From Cercospora beticola (taxonomy: Eukaryota > Ascomycota > Dothideomycetes > Mycosphaerellales > Mycosphaerellaceae): a stretch of DNA of 64,000 nt. A program made the translations under genes and the position numbers. Location: the NCBI RefSeq assembly GCF_033473495.1, contig NC_088940.1, positions 1,488,001 to 1,552,000 of the forward strand, in the 5' to 3' direction. The stretch's first letter is position 1; the number at the start of each line of letters is the position of its first letter. The notes beneath the pieces are model-generated. The model made no database searches and was not told where the DNA came from. It saw only the letters and a list, made by a program, of their open reading frames with translations. Below, piece by piece: positions 19,244-31,237 of this stretch.

Positions 19244-22200
19244 ATGCCGCTGCTGATGAGACGCCAGAGTGTCTTGGGCGTGCCGAGCAACAGCAATAGC
19301 AGCACCGATAACATCGTGGTGGATCCCCATGCCCGCCATGACGCCCTCGCTCCTCCCAGCGCTGCCGCCGCGAAGAACGCATCTCTCAAGCCTGATGCTG
19401 CCTACACACGACCAGTGACCGTCGGCGTCGACTCTGCGCCGCTGCCAGCTTCGAGACTCTCCCACGAGCTCCACCCAGATGACATCGCCGGCCCCAGCAC
19501 GGATCACGATGCTGCCACTCGGTCCCGGAAGCGATTCAGCCTTATGAAATTCCGCAACTACTCAGAGTCCCATTTGTCGGCGCGCGCGAAGTTGGATGCG
19601 GAGCGGGAAAAGGTGAACGAAGAGCTGCCGCCGGTGCCCGCAGTCACTCCTGACGGCGTCGTGCCAACAATTGTCAAGACTGCGCCAACGATGGGACACG
19701 AGGTGCCCGACGCGCAGCAGGCGGACACGGAGAGGCAGGCGCGGCCCTCGCTGTTTAGGAGGTCGTCGGCCATGAAATCGCGCGCATCAGATCAGATCAG
19801 CAGAGATTCGAGCGAGAGAAGCAGGACCGCGAAGAAGGGGTCGTCAATATTTCGCAGAGGGAAGACTAGCGGTCTTGAGGACTTGCACCGGCTCTCAGCT
19901 ATGCACATCAGCGACCAGCATAGTGCACCTCCCTCGTACCGCGAGCACTCAAACTCTGCGCTTGCCGTTCCTGTCTCTCAGACAACGGATCCAAGGTTCT
20001 CAGAATCCTCCCGCTCGGACGGCAGTTCTGGAGATGGACATATCTATGGAAGCACCACAACCACGACGCATACTGTCCAGACACATACTACCTTTTTCAA
20101 GCTGCCTCGCCGAAACAAGAATCGCAATTCGCTGTTCCCGCTTCCTGTGAAACTTCCGCCTCCAGATGATTCGAAACACGATCAAAACGGCCCCATTACC
20201 CCACGCGCATCAACACAATCGCTTGCGCCAGAAACAGATGCCACGCCGTCAACAGAGTTACCGGCTGACCGCCCACTGCGACGAGCGCACACCGAAGCGA
20301 CTCCTTCCAAGCGCCCCCAGCCGAATTCACTTCAAGGATCTCCGAAAAAAGGATCGCTGGTCTTCGCGGAACCTGACACCACTTTGTTTCGACAGACGTC
20401 TTCTCAGTCTCACAGTTCGAATCCCTCGTCACCACTGCAGCCTCCCATGCGACTCGGCCTGAGGGATAGGTCCTCCACGCAAAGCTCGTTTGGTGGGCGT
20501 AGTGGGCACGATGCAGAGACGCCGCCTCTTTCGGCGAGTGGCCGAACCTCAACTTCCACGGCAGGACGGTCAAGTCTGGGCGGTCTGCTCAATCTTTCAC
20601 GCTTCCGCCAAAGTTCAGAGCCGTACTCGCCACGGCATGGATCGCCAGGGACGCGAAGCAAATCAAATTCGTTCGCAATGAGCCGCGAAGCGCTTGTCAT
20701 TCCTGAGCGCGAAGAAGGAGACACGCCAGGGAAGTATCTGGAGCGACTGGAGAATGCCGTGTCACGGAGTGTGATTGCTGGGATATTGTCCAAGTCCTCA
20801 GACCCATTTGCTCAGGCCGTGTTACGCAGCTACACCAGGCGGTTTCCTTTCTTCACAGAACCCATTGACATGTCACTTCGCAAGTTTTTGCTTGAGGCAG
20901 AATTGCCCAAAGAAACGCAGCAGGTCGATCGTGTCATCCAAGCATTTGCAGATCGGTACCACGAGTGTAATCCTGGCATCTATGCGAGTGCCGATAGTGC
21001 ATATTTCATCGCCTTCTCGATCATGATGCTGCATACAGACGCTTTCAATCGGAACAACAAGCGCAAAATGCAGAAACAAGATTATGTCAAGAATACGTCC
21101 GGCCAAGGCATCTCCGACGACGTTTTGGCCTGTTTCTACGATAACATTTGCTACACGCCCTTCATACATTATGACGAGGATGTAGACATCAATGGCGAAC
21201 GCGTATTGCATTTCACCCAACCGAAAAAGTCTGGTGGCAAGCTCAAGAGTGCCATTCCAGGTGCGTCGGACATTTCGAGAAAGCCCTCTGGACCTGTGGA
21301 CCCATATAATCTCATTGTGGAACAAAAGCTGGACGCGCTTCGTCCGGCCATCAAGGATACGATCTTGATGGACGATCCTTTTGACTATCGTGGCAGCCAA
21401 GGCGAGCTCGATCCGCATTATCTGCAACGCGCATTCACCCATACCGGAATTATACAAATCATCTCAGCGAGATCGCGTCCGGCAGCATATGAAAGCCAGT
21501 TCATCAATGGCCAGACCAATGCGACAGAGACGCAGCAAGGCATTGTGGATCTGAAGATTACCAAAGTTGGACTTCTCTGGCGCAAGTCTGCGAAGAAAAA
21601 GAAGACTAGAAGCCCGTGGCAGGAGTGGGGCGCCATTCTCACTGGTTCCCAGTTATACCTTTTCCGTAATTCACACTGGGCGAAAGGCTTGATGCATCAA
21701 TTCATCAATCAGCAGAGGCCTGGTCGATCGAGAACACCTGTAGTTTTCAAGCCGCCCTTGCAGGACTTCAAGCCGGATGCTTTGATCAAAACGGACAATG
21801 CAGTGGCGTTGGTTGATTCGACATATACGCGACATAAGAACGCTTTCACTTTCGTCAGGCACGGCGGACAAGAAGAGGTCTTCCTCGCGGACAACGAAAG
21901 TGAGTTACACGACTGGCTCGGTCTCATCAATTATGCCGCAGCGTTCCGCGCTGCGGGTGTGCGGATTCGGGGTATGACAGGAGGCAATGAAGATTCCACT
22001 CAATCGATCAAAAGGCTGAGATCGACAAACTCGTCCCGGTCGCTCCAAACTGATGACGAAGAAGTCACTGTCACTCACAGAGGTCTCGGCCCGCAATTGC
22101 AACAACAAGTCATGGCAGCCCGACGCCAAATTATGATGCAGAAGATTGCTGAGATCGAGAGCGAAATCGAGAGTGCTAATCGCCAGCTCGAGAATATGTT

Positions 22201-23935
22201 GCGAAACGCACGGCATTTACTAATCCTGGCGCCGATAGCACCGCGCACCAGAGAGGATGTCGTTCTCGCAGCTGGCCGAGCTGACGCCACGATCAAATGG
22301 CTGCGGCGCGATATGTGGCGCATGAAGTGCCATCGCGACATTCTTGCAATGGACGTCAGAATCGACGGAATGAGCGCTGCCGAACTCGAGAAGCTAAGGC
22401 CCAGCGAGCCAGAGTCAGCGCGCAAGGAGAAGCCGAAGGTGCTCACTAGGTTCAGCTCACAACGAACGCCAAAGAGCCCACCGCAAAGCCCATCGAGCTT
22501 GACTTTCAACAGACCTCCAACTCGTGAATCCGAGGACGAGACAGGTGCTGACAAGTCAGCGACTCCACCACAATCTGCCAGCCCACAGAAAGACGAACCG
22601 TGGCGTCTTCCTCCCCTCGAACTTAACACGTCCCAGGGTGAGAAAGAGCACCGAGGCTCTGTGAGCAGCACGCTGCTATCGGCATCCCCTCCCGCCAATC
22701 GAGGCAGCCTGCAACATTCACACTCTGCTTCTAGTATACTCCAGGTTCGCACTCGCTCGACTGATACTTCTGGTACCGGCAATGGCGGCGCGCTCACGCC
22801 AGCTGCCAGTGTCGATGAAAGAGAGCTTCAGCTTTTGGCACGAGCGACGATGATACCCGATGCTCATGTCGTGCGAGACGGTGGTGCTAGCATTGACGGT
22901 CCGGCGCCAGGTACTTCACCTGAAAGCAGCAAGCATAAAGGTGTGCGAAGAAGCCTACAGAAGACCTTGCGCGATCATCACACTCCAAGTTTGTCGCATC
23001 GCCATCGGCGTAACAAGGAGAGTGACAGCACTGTGCGCTCAGCCCACGTTGAAGGCCAGGAGTCCGAGGAAGCTACGCCCCGACTTACTCGTGATAAACC
23101 ACGGTTTGTGCTTCACGGCAAGCAAGCCTCGGTCGTGCAATTCGGAGGAGATTGGGAACGTATGAAGCTGCGGAGAGAAAATTACGAAGCTGGACGTCCT
23201 TCTGCAGAATTCCAATCCCAGATGGATGCAGCTTTTGTTCGAAAACGTTCGGAAGCCCAGCAACAGCTGCGTGCTGGCATGTTTAGCCCGGTCGTCCAAG
23301 ACCTGAGCCGAGGCGGCACAACCGACGAGGATGACGACACGGCCAGTATAGTATCTGCCCAGAGCTTCATTTCGGATGCAGAAGCCGCTGCAACACTTGC
23401 TGGTGATAGGCCTCAAACAAAGTCCTCTAATGAGGAGGACGTCACAGAATTCCCCGGCTTTGTCGACCTCTCCGAATGGGACCCCGATCGCAGGACGACT
23501 GTACTCGGACCATTCTCGCCCGTAAGCCCTGATCAGAGCCAATACAAACACAGACGTTTCAGCAGTCTCCAAAAAGGCCAAGATGGGAACATTGAGGACG
23601 TGGAAGAAGCCGTACAGAACGGCTACATATCTACTTCAGGCTCACAGTACTCGACCAGTCCACCATTTAATGCCACTGAACCTGATATCCCGGAACTCGA
23701 TTTCGCGAGTAGAGAGAACAGGCGCACAGTCATTGGTCCCTCAACATCATCTCAAGAATTAGCGAAGGCGCAAGGGAGTTTGTCACCTACATCAGGAACC
23801 GGGGAATCCAATCATAGCGCGGGGAGTTCTTTTGTGGAAGGGGAGAATGGGTTTGTGAGGGCGATTGGCGATGAGGAGTTGAGGAGTATGAGCTCGAGCT
23901 TGAATGCGAGTCCGCAAACGATCAAGTCGAGGTGA
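19244..23935 (+). CDS. Sec7-domain Arf guanine-nucleotide exchange factor with PH domain
   Basis: A single open frame of 1563 residues from the ATG at 19244 (MPLLMRRQSVLGV); an upstream in-frame ATG at 18920 would add 108 Pro/Ser-rich residues. Residues 1-480 are low-complexity, with polybasic and Ser/Pro clusters. The Sec7 domain is at about 490-650: GKYLERLENAVSRS, the exchange loop FLLEAELPKETQQVDR with the catalytic glutamate, and MMLHTDAFNRNN. A PH-like domain at about 765-905 (VGLLWRKSAKKKKTR, WQEWGAILTGSQLYLF) suggests phosphoinositide binding, and a coiled-coil follows (about 955-1010, EIESEIESANRQLENM). The C-terminal 550 residues are mostly disordered with a short conserved-looking block (RFVLHGKQASVVQFGGDWERM). 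It would activate an Arf GTPase at Golgi, endosome or plasma membrane; plasma-membrane/endosomal Sec7-PH proteins are the nearest known relatives. Confidence 0.88.
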   Translation: MPLLMRRQSVLGVPSNSNSSTDNIVVDPHARHDALAPPSAAAAKNASLKPDAAYTRPVTVGVDSAPLPASRLSHELHPDDIAGPSTDHDAATRSRKRFSLMKFRNYSESHLSARAKLDAEREKVNEELPPVPAVTPDGVVPTIVKTAPTMGHEVPDAQQADTERQARPSLFRRSSAMKSRASDQISRDSSERSRTAKKGSSIFRRGKTSGLEDLHRLSAMHISDQHSAPPSYREHSNSALAVPVSQTTDPRFSESSRSDGSSGDGHIYGSTTTTTHTVQTHTTFFKLPRRNKNRNSLFPLPVKLPPPDDSKHDQNGPITPRASTQSLAPETDATPSTELPADRPLRRAHTEATPSKRPQPNSLQGSPKKGSLVFAEPDTTLFRQTSSQSHSSNPSSPLQPPMRLGLRDRSSTQSSFGGRSGHDAETPPLSASGRTSTSTAGRSSLGGLLNLSRFRQSSEPYSPRHGSPGTRSKSNSFAMSREALVIPEREEGDTPGKYLERLENAVSRSVIAGILSKSSDPFAQAVLRSYTRRFPFFTEPIDMSLRKFLLEAELPKETQQVDRVIQAFADRYHECNPGIYASADSAYFIAFSIMMLHTDAFNRNNKRKMQKQDYVKNTSGQGISDDVLACFYDNICYTPFIHYDEDVDINGERVLHFTQPKKSGGKLKSAIPGASDISRKPSGPVDPYNLIVEQKLDALRPAIKDTILMDDPFDYRGSQGELDPHYLQRAFTHTGIIQIISARSRPAAYESQFINGQTNATETQQGIVDLKITKVGLLWRKSAKKKKTRSPWQEWGAILTGSQLYLFRNSHWAKGLMHQFINQQRPGRSRTPVVFKPPLQDFKPDALIKTDNAVALVDSTYTRHKNAFTFVRHGGQEEVFLADNESELHDWLGLINYAAAFRAAGVRIRGMTGGNEDSTQSIKRLRSTNSSRSLQTDDEEVTVTHRGLGPQLQQQVMAARRQIMMQKIAEIESEIESANRQLENMLRNARHLLILAPIAPRTREDVVLAAGRADATIKWLRRDMWRMKCHRDILAMDVRIDGMSAAELEKLRPSEPESARKEKPKVLTRFSSQRTPKSPPQSPSSLTFNRPPTRESEDETGADKSATPPQSASPQKDEPWRLPPLELNTSQGEKEHRGSVSSTLLSASPPANRGSLQHSHSASSILQVRTRSTDTSGTGNGGALTPAASVDERELQLLARATMIPDAHVVRDGGASIDGPAPGTSPESSKHKGVRRSLQKTLRDHHTPSLSHRHRRNKESDSTVRSAHVEGQESEEATPRLTRDKPRFVLHGKQASVVQFGGDWERMKLRRENYEAGRPSAEFQSQMDAAFVRKRSEAQQQLRAGMFSPVVQDLSRGGTTDEDDDTASIVSAQSFISDAEAAATLAGDRPQTKSSNEEDVTEFPGFVDLSEWDPDRRTTVLGPFSPVSPDQSQYKHRRFSSLQKGQDGNIEDVEEAVQNGYISTSGSQYSTSPPFNATEPDIPELDFASRENRRTVIGPSTSSQELAKAQGSLSPTSGTGESNHSAGSSFVEGENGFVRAIGDEELRSMSSSLNASPQTIKSR

Positions 23936-24133
23936 AGTTGAGCATCATACTGGGGACTAACAGCGATGTCCTCGCTTCTGTATGTGTGTGCAGAAGTTTG
24001 TGTACTTTTTTAGAGGTGGAAAGGAATTACCGAGATGATACCCTGGGAATGTCATGGAATTGAGTGACTGTGCCTACAATACTTCCTCCTTCCTCTTGTT
24101 CCCCGTCGAACGCCCTCCCTCCCCACAACAACC

Positions 24134-25330
24134 TCACAATTTACTCTCCTTCCCCCCACCCAACACAACCCCCTCCAACCACTCCCTCAAAATCCCATTA
24201 ACCTCATCCGGCGCATGCCAAAGCGCCCAATGCGTAGCCTTAACCTCTCCCCTCGTCAGATTCGGCACAGCTTTCTCCATCTTCGCACTCATTTCCCTCG
24301 TCAGCACCATATCCCTCGTAGCCAAAATATACAACGTAGGCTGTTTGATCAAATTCCTCGTCTCCTTTGGAAGCTCCAAATCTTCTTGAAAATTAATTTC
24401 CCTCGTTCGATACCAATTACATGGACCATGGATTCCGTTTTTCATGAATTCGTCGACGTAGTATGAGAGTTCGGAGTCGTTGAGTAAGGGGGTTGGTGCG
24501 ATGGTTTCGGATTCGGAGGTTAGGATTGAGAGGTCGATGCCTGTTTTGGGGAGCATGAAATATTTTCCTGAAGCTACACGACCGCCGTACATTCCGTGGA
24601 GGAATTTTTTCATTGTGGAGCGGTCTTTTATGACGTTTTCGATGACTTGGTCTTCGCTGCCGAGTTGGAGTTGGTAGCCGAACTGGGGGATTGTAGTTTC
24701 GGCGAGGGTTTTGGTGCTGATGTAGGATTTTGTGGGAGGGGCGTAGGCGGTGCAGACGCTGAAGACGTGGGAGATTAGATCTGGGTACCATTGGGCTACG
24801 CGGTAGACTGTGGCTCCGCCCCTGTTGTTGATGGGTGTTGTTAGTTTCTTTGGTCTTGGAAAGATCTTGGTAATGATGTTGTCTTACCAGTCGTGTCCGC
24901 CGATGATGATCTTGTGGGTGCCGATTTTCTTAGCTATGGCAGCGACGACATCTGCGTGGGATTTGAAGCCATAGTCTCGTAAGTTATCGGATGCTCCAGT
25001 CTCTCCATAGCCCATGCAGTTGAGGGCGATAGTTCGAATGCCAAGAGATGTGAGCAGCGGGATTTGGTATCGCCATGCTAGTGACTGATCTGGAAATCCG
25101 TGGATGAGGACTGCTACGGCTTTTTGTGTTCCTTCAGCGTGGGCTTCGAGATATGCTAGAGACTGTGTCAATATACAGCTGTTCTATGTAGAAGTGAGGG
25201 GCTCTCAGATTCGCTTACACCACTTCCAGCCATTTACTTCAATGTACTCCCGCTTCACCTTTGTCCCAATGTCGCTCGGTTGGATCTTGGGTGCCATGAT
25301 AGTCTCTGGCGGGTCGATGACGCCGTCCAT
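24134..25330 (-). CDS. Epoxide hydrolase-type alpha/beta hydrolase
   Basis: Three exons: 25330-25219, 25155-24888 and 24821-24134, with introns of 63 and 66 nt (GTAAGC...CTCTAG; GTAAGA...AACAG). They encode 355 residues; the phases 1 and 2 both close in frame. Motifs of soluble epoxide hydrolases are present: the oxyanion-hole HGFPD (about 58), Rossmann-like MGYGETGA, the nucleophile Asp in GGHDWGG formed across intron 2, and the C-terminal histidine in ATHWALWHAP. A cap region with candidate proton-donor tyrosines lies between. The related fluoroacetate dehalogenases share this plan, so substrate is open. No signal peptide, so likely cytosolic. It converges on the Sec7-PH gene with 198 bases between stops. 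Confidence 0.9.
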
Positions 25331-28300
25331 TGACTCTTGAGACTTGTAGGAGAAGTGCTGATGCTGAAGAGCTTTGTACAGTCGGCATTGAGCTTGGCAT
25401 GGAATCGAACTGGCTGACAGCTCATTGCCGAGGCACTAGATCGCGAACGTCGAATAGCAACTCGCATTCGGATGTCACCTGTAGATGCCACGCCATCTGT
25501 GCCAAGTTCTGCAAGAGTTGATTAATGTCACAAATCGACAGCAAGAAGCGCGCCTCGTCATGTGCGACAAGAGGTTGGAAGTGGCATGACTCGTGAATGG
25601 CTGGCCTGTGACAAGGAACGGAGATCGGCCGATTGCCAAGACATGCAGAACATATGTATGTACAACGACACGCTGACGATCATCTATGCCATGCAATCGA
25701 CCCGCAAACTTGAGCGCATACAATCGCCCGCCGCGATGTGGAGCAACAGCAGGCGAGCTGCAAAATCTGGACCCCAAGAGATGATCCAGCTGTCGAGAAC
25801 GACCAACATCTCTTCTGCTTAGGAAGTAACCCTGCTATCGCGTGTTGAGAAGAAATGACCAAGGCTTTTGTGTAATCGATGTAACGGTCTGCGCTGACAA
25901 GCAGTTTGTTGAGGTGCCAATTCTGCGCTCATCGCTACGCGACAGTCTACTCTTCATCATGGTTGCTATCTTCCTAGCGGCACAAGACCAGACTTGACTC
26001 CTTCCCCAGGTGGTCAGCACTTCCTGCGAACAGACGCTGCCTTTGTGGACGGGGAAGATGTGGCGCTCTCGATGGCTCAGAGTTCCGGAATTGTGAGGAG
26101 CGTCCAGGTTCGAGGCCTCGACGCGACAGCCGCCCACGAGCGCTGGTGCCAATCAGCATTGGTGGTGCAGACGAGCGTGGCCACAGCAAGCTTCGTCGTA
26201 TGTAGCTAATGCACGGCGACGCTCGTGGACCGCCTCTTTTGCCGAATGCAAGTTACCGTGTGTCCCGTCGCCGCGACTCCCTTGTATGGCACAGCGCAGA
26301 GTATGGAGGTACGTCCGATGTGCGCTCTGGACCTCCGGCGCGTGAGGCAATTCGGGCTCGCGTCTCTCTTTGCATCATAGTTGTGGCACATCTGCAGCCC
26401 TCTCGCTAGCGCCGTGGTGTGGTGGGTTGTTAATAGAGAAGACGTCCTTGCCCCGTAGGTCTTTGCGTCTTTGCTTCGTGTTGGCGTTCTCTGCGCCTCT
26501 GACTCCTACAATGCCGCTACTAGTGGTCAAGCCGATGAAGCAGCGTTCTCAGCTTCCGAAGAGACGTGGCAATGATACTGACCTGCGTTCAGGGACTGCA
26601 CGATCGTGTTTGGGGTGTCGCTCATCCCTTCCGATCGTGTGGGAGAAGCGGACGATGGCAGGCAGAGGGTGCGCGCCTGCCTTAAATCTTGTTTTGCGAT
26701 CGATGATGGATCAACTGAACCCTGCCAGATGGGCTAGCGACATTTGATCATCTTCGCGATGTACCGGGGCTGCCTCCGAAGATTATCACAACTTTGTCGC
26801 AACGGTGTAAATGACCTGGGACCTGAGCCAGTACAACATCGCTAACTATCACCTTTCCTACCTTCGATAATCTTCACACATGGACGAAGGCTTCTCCAGA
26901 AAGCGAGATTGTCCCGCTCGCGCCATCCCCTCAGGAATGTTCCCGCTCAACAGACCAGTACAGCCCATCATGGCATCGACCGAATCGCATTGCAAAGATC
27001 ACTCACAAAGGCTCTCGTACTCGGGGTTCACATATCGGCAGCGAGTATCCGTCGAGCTACAATGTCTGGAACGCAACATGGACGATACCTCTGTCACTGA
27101 GTGAGCGTAGCTGAAGAAAGTACTCCCAGTCTCCTGCTCGCGGTTCATTGCGTCCAATGCGAGTCCCGCAGATCGGCGGACGAAACCAAGCAGCGTATCT
27201 TCACCTTGCGACTCATCACATCTGCCGTGCCAGGTGGCACTGGAACGCCAAAGGCATCACAAAGTCTCCATGTTGATGAGGAATCTCCACGAGCGCATCG
27301 ACCTCCTGGACCGAGCCAACGCAGTATGGCAGATGTCCCACAGCAGGGACAATGCAGAGGCACAGGGGTACTCGACGCCTTGGACTTGGTCAGAGCCTCG
27401 ACTGTGCGCTCTTGTTGACGGGCTTCGAACATACCGGTATAGAGGCTGCGGGTCAAACGGGTCAGATCTGCTAGGAGGCGGCACATTCGGGAGCAGGAAA
27501 GGGCAGCATGGTGCGTACAGCCTTTCGCGCGTGCGGAGGACAAGGCGTGGGGCTCAGCACGCTCGCGTGTGCTCTCAGACGGAGTCGCTCCATATGGGCA
27601 AGGTGAGTTGCACGGCCTCCGGGACTGTCCAGGCAACGCGCGCAAGCTCGTGTCGACGCGAAGTGCAGCTCTCATGCATGTCGCCCCCGCTGGGAGGGCA
27701 AGTGGCATGTTGCTGCGGCAAAGTCCTCGTCTCGCTCGAGGTGAAGCAGGCAGTGCGACTGCTGGGCCAGCCAAGCTCAATTGGGCAAATGCGTCTGGAC
27801 AGCGCATACAGATGCAAGCACGCCGGACTCCAGACGACGCAGCGCAGCACCTCGGCGTAAGCCTCTCGGACCATGTTTGTCGGCGCGCCCGAGCTGTTGC
27901 GTGCCCGGCACGATGTACTGTCGCGCGGGAGATGGCCAGAAGTACCGTGCGACTGTTCTGCTCCCTGCAGGGCTGCAGAGGATGGGATGCAGCTACCGGC
28001 GCTAACTCCGATGTGTGAAATCGCTTCCACTTCGCAGCTCGAGGACCGCACAGCAGCCGTCGGCGAGTCTCGGGCGACATCGGGCGTGGCGGTGCATTGC
28101 AGTCGAGTTCAGTGTGAGTGACAATGTCAAAGCCAGCCGTCGCGACCGTGCAGGAAAGTGCACAGCGGCGAAGACACGGCGGAGGAAGCAAGCAATGGGG
28201 GAAGAAAGTTTGGCGGATCGACGGGTAAGTTAGGCATCATGTCAAAAAAGCAGCAGTGCAGCGCGTCCAGACGGGCGTGGCGACTGCGGGCGAGCGTCAC

Positions 28301-28889
28301 ACAGAACGATCGATGGCATGGCAGGGCCGGGCATTGCAGTCTCACGCACAGCATCGCACAGCACCGCACAGCAGAAAGAGCATCAACGATGGAAAAGGCC
28401 TGGGCCGTGGCCGCGGCGCAGGTGCATGCTCGTCACGCCCGCAGCGAAGATGGCCGGTGGGCGGGCAGGCACAGCACACAGTCTGGGGCCAAGCGACACA
28501 ACCACGAGGGAATGGGCGGCGTCTAGAACACTGCCATGATTATGCTGCCCGTGCGTGAGATCGTGTCCTGTGTCCCGGGAGTGCCGTGCAGCTCTCGCGC
28601 GCTCCAGACGAAGTGTGAAGAGTGTTGCGAGACTGCTCTGCTAGCCTCGTGTAGACGACGTGTTGCACGGCCGCCGCATGGAGGCTTCTGGCTTTGCTCC
28701 ACTCACAAGCTTCGGCTCAATGACAACGAGCGGATCGCGCTCCTGCGCCGTGCCAATTGTCATTCACTACAAACACCGGTGACTGTGCAGCAGCCTCCCG
28801 CCTTGCTCGACACAATCCAGAGCCGAGTCAGACATTGAAGAGTGCTCCCGCGGCCCGGTGAAAATGCCTTTGGAGGTCGCACTCACCTC
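25331..28889. other. 3.5-kb stretch without a clear gene
   Basis: Contains the epoxide hydrolase promoter and the region upstream of the short zinc-cluster gene. The longest open frames (26370-26747 plus, 27145-28191 minus, 27234-27860 plus, 27575-28051 minus) are Arg/Cys/Ser-rich and overlap one another, as expected of GC-rich noncoding DNA. A 74-codon frame starting ATGGACGAAGG at 26880 has a natural-looking composition but no homology I can name. No transposon termini were seen. Confidence 0.35.
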
Positions 28890-29415
28890 ATGGCAGAAAG
28901 TTACTACATCACCCCGTCCGACTCAACGGGCTCCTCCGGCTCCAAATTCGGCTCGGGCAGTTCGCGCTCAGGACGAGACGGCAAGACGCCCAAGAGGGAG
29001 CAGGTCGCTGCCGCGTGCCTCCAGTGCCGCAGCAAGAAGGTCAAGGTGAGAAGCGACCAAATTTCTGCTGCTCTGATGCCGCTCACAGCCCGCCGTCTAG
29101 TGCGACGCCGTGCGTCCCTTCTGTGGCCGTTGTCGCCAGCGCAGGCTGCAGTGTGAGTACGACGTCGCCGAGCCCGACGTCACCAAGCTCGAGGCGGCCA
29201 AACGACGAAACGAGGAGATGCAAGACCAGTTGAGCGCCATGAGGGAGCTCTATGCAGCCCTGGCAACGAGGTCCGAGGTGGAAGCAGCACGGATACTTCA
29301 CTTGATACGGGCCAACACCAATGACCCCTTTGCAGTGCTTCGTGCTGTGCAAGAGGCGGATCTGTTGCTGCGTCGTGCTGCGGGCGCACGCAATGACCAT
29401 GATCGCGTTCCATGA
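28890..29415 (+). CDS. Short Zn2Cys6 zinc-cluster protein
   Basis: Two exons, 28890-29045 (52 codons) and 29101-29415, separated by a 55-nt intron (GTGAGA...TCTAG), encode 156 residues. The spliced zinc cluster is complete: six cysteines in CLQCRSKKVK then CDAVRPFCGRCRQRRLQC, at residues about 43-70. A helical linker or dimerisation region follows (LEAAKRRNEEMQDQLSAMREL), then DPFAVLRAVQEADLLLRR, and the protein stops at about 80 residues past the cluster. Typical fungal factors with this N-terminus run to 500 or more residues, so this is either a naturally short DNA-binding protein, a truncated remnant, or a gene with a further exon I could not find downstream. The start ATG is the second of the frame's possibilities and gives MAESYYITPSDS. 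Confidence 0.75.
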
Positions 29416-31237
29416 CCGTCGCGAATCCGGCACCAAATGATCCTGCCTGCCACTGGGATGCCCACGTGCCGCCTGCTACGTCCTTTTGGCACGTCAGCAT
29501 GTCGGACGCAGGTCGCGGTATTCCAGGCTATGAGGGCATGTTAGTTTCGGTGCTCTGCTGCCGCAGCAATGCAGAGCGTAGGGTCGGCCCTGAACAGAAC
29601 TTGAAGTGCGGTTAGGCTTCCGAATTTCACACAACGTCAAGATGATCCATGGCTTATCGCCAGTCGTCATATTGACGCATCATACCGGCCGTACTCAGCG
29701 TTGGAGTCCCGTCGCGAAGCCCGCGAGCCACTTAGACCAAACAGCCAAACGTGCAATGGACGCAGTCAAAGCCCTTGTACCTAAGGGAAATTCAAAGTCA
29801 GCAGTATGCCTCATTAGCTTCTTCACTATGTCTGGCGCGTTCGAGATAAGATTCCATGGCGTCGCCCGCTCGATCACTGACGGTGAAGAAGATGGCGGTC
29901 TGACAACCTGAACATGTGTCGACTCGCACGTGGAAAGCTTGGGAGAGAAATGCCCGCGTCAGACGGTCGAGGCTTCCTGTCAGCTTTCATTGCGAGTGGC
30001 ACATGTGATACGACTAGGCTCTGGTGACAACTCGGACGGGACAGGACCATTGGACAGGATCTATGTGCAAGACTAGCAACGTAATTCACCACATATCACA
30101 AAGTATTTTGCAGGGTCCAAGAGAGGTGGAGGAGCGGTCCTCATGTGGGCCAAGTCCTGGTTGAACTATGCACGAGGGCGTGAGGTTTAAGCCAATCACT
30201 GCAATTCGCCATGGATTTTCCGGCTGGTCTTGCCGTCCGTCAGCGTGTGCTAGAGATCAGCTCATCTATCCTTCAAGTTCTTTCAAGTCAATTCGTTTCC
30301 ATCGCAGTCCAATATACTACTGACGCCTCACCGGATCGTGCTGGCACTTGAGCCCAGGAGCCTCCGCTGTCTCCACCAAGAGTCTGGAGGTACATGTGGC
30401 ATAACGTTACGCGGAAGTAGCGATACTGCCCTCACAAGAAGCGTTCGTTTGGACTGACCAACAATCGTCTCCTTGCTGATGATCAGTGCGAGCAAGGTGT
30501 CGGTACCTGCCGGGGTTGAAGATCGCTTTCACTGCGATTCGACCAACTGCCATTCTAGAATACGCGGAGCTTCCACTGCACGGCGGCCGATACCACCGAG
30601 TCGTACAGTCATGCTACAGCGACGGAAAGCGGCCTGACGGGCTGGCTTGACACAACAAGCACCTGGGACATCGCCCCTAGATTTCGCGCCTCTTGGGATC
30701 GTGAAAAGAGCAGGCCGTCGCTGTAGCACTCGGCTCCATTCTGTGCGGCAAGACAGAAAGCTGTACAATCGCGGAGGGTAGTGATGGTCTGCTCGGCTGC
30801 ATCAATCTCCCATGACTGCACAAGATGTCCTCGATACACACTTTCCCCACGCATACTTGCCACCAGAGCACGATTCAGTGCTCAGGACCGAGTTGAAGAG
30901 CTTGCGCGAAGAGTAATAGTTCGTGATGTGTCTGCACTATGCGGGTCCTGAGATGTATCGTGTCTCCGCGTCCGGGTCAACGTGGATGCGATCAAGGAAG
31001 AATACGCTGGAATTGGCGAAGAGTCTCTGTCAGAACAGGCCAACTACACAAGTTGAAATGTTCTTGCTTTCAGCTTCACTTCGTTGCCGTTGTGCGAAGT
31101 GGGTCGAATCCAAAACGCGCTAGTGGAAACTCGCAGCCATGCCTTCCTGCCGTTCGAGCAAACACGAAACGCAACTACAAGAGCTTTCGCTGCCTACTGC
31201 ACTTGTCCACCCGCACTGCATCCCAAGCTGATACAAC
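29416..31237. other. 1.8-kb stretch without a clear gene
   Basis: Downstream of the zinc-cluster gene and upstream of the TPR-SET gene. One minus-strand piece at about 30863-30620 reads with protein-like character (WEIDAAEQTITTLRDCTAFC, then GAECYSDGLLFSRSQEA), and an overlapping frame ends at 30529. Neither gives a complete gene. The last bases before 31238 form the TPR-SET promoter. Confidence 0.35.

Noticed and set aside
26090..26125. GGTTCGAGGCC resembling a tRNA B box
   Set aside because: The flanking bases do not form a T-stem and no acceptor or anticodon arm can be folded around it.
27145..28191. 348-codon minus-strand ORF
   Set aside because: Arg/Cys/Ala-rich with no domain, and long frames overlap it on both strands, as expected in GC-rich noncoding DNA.
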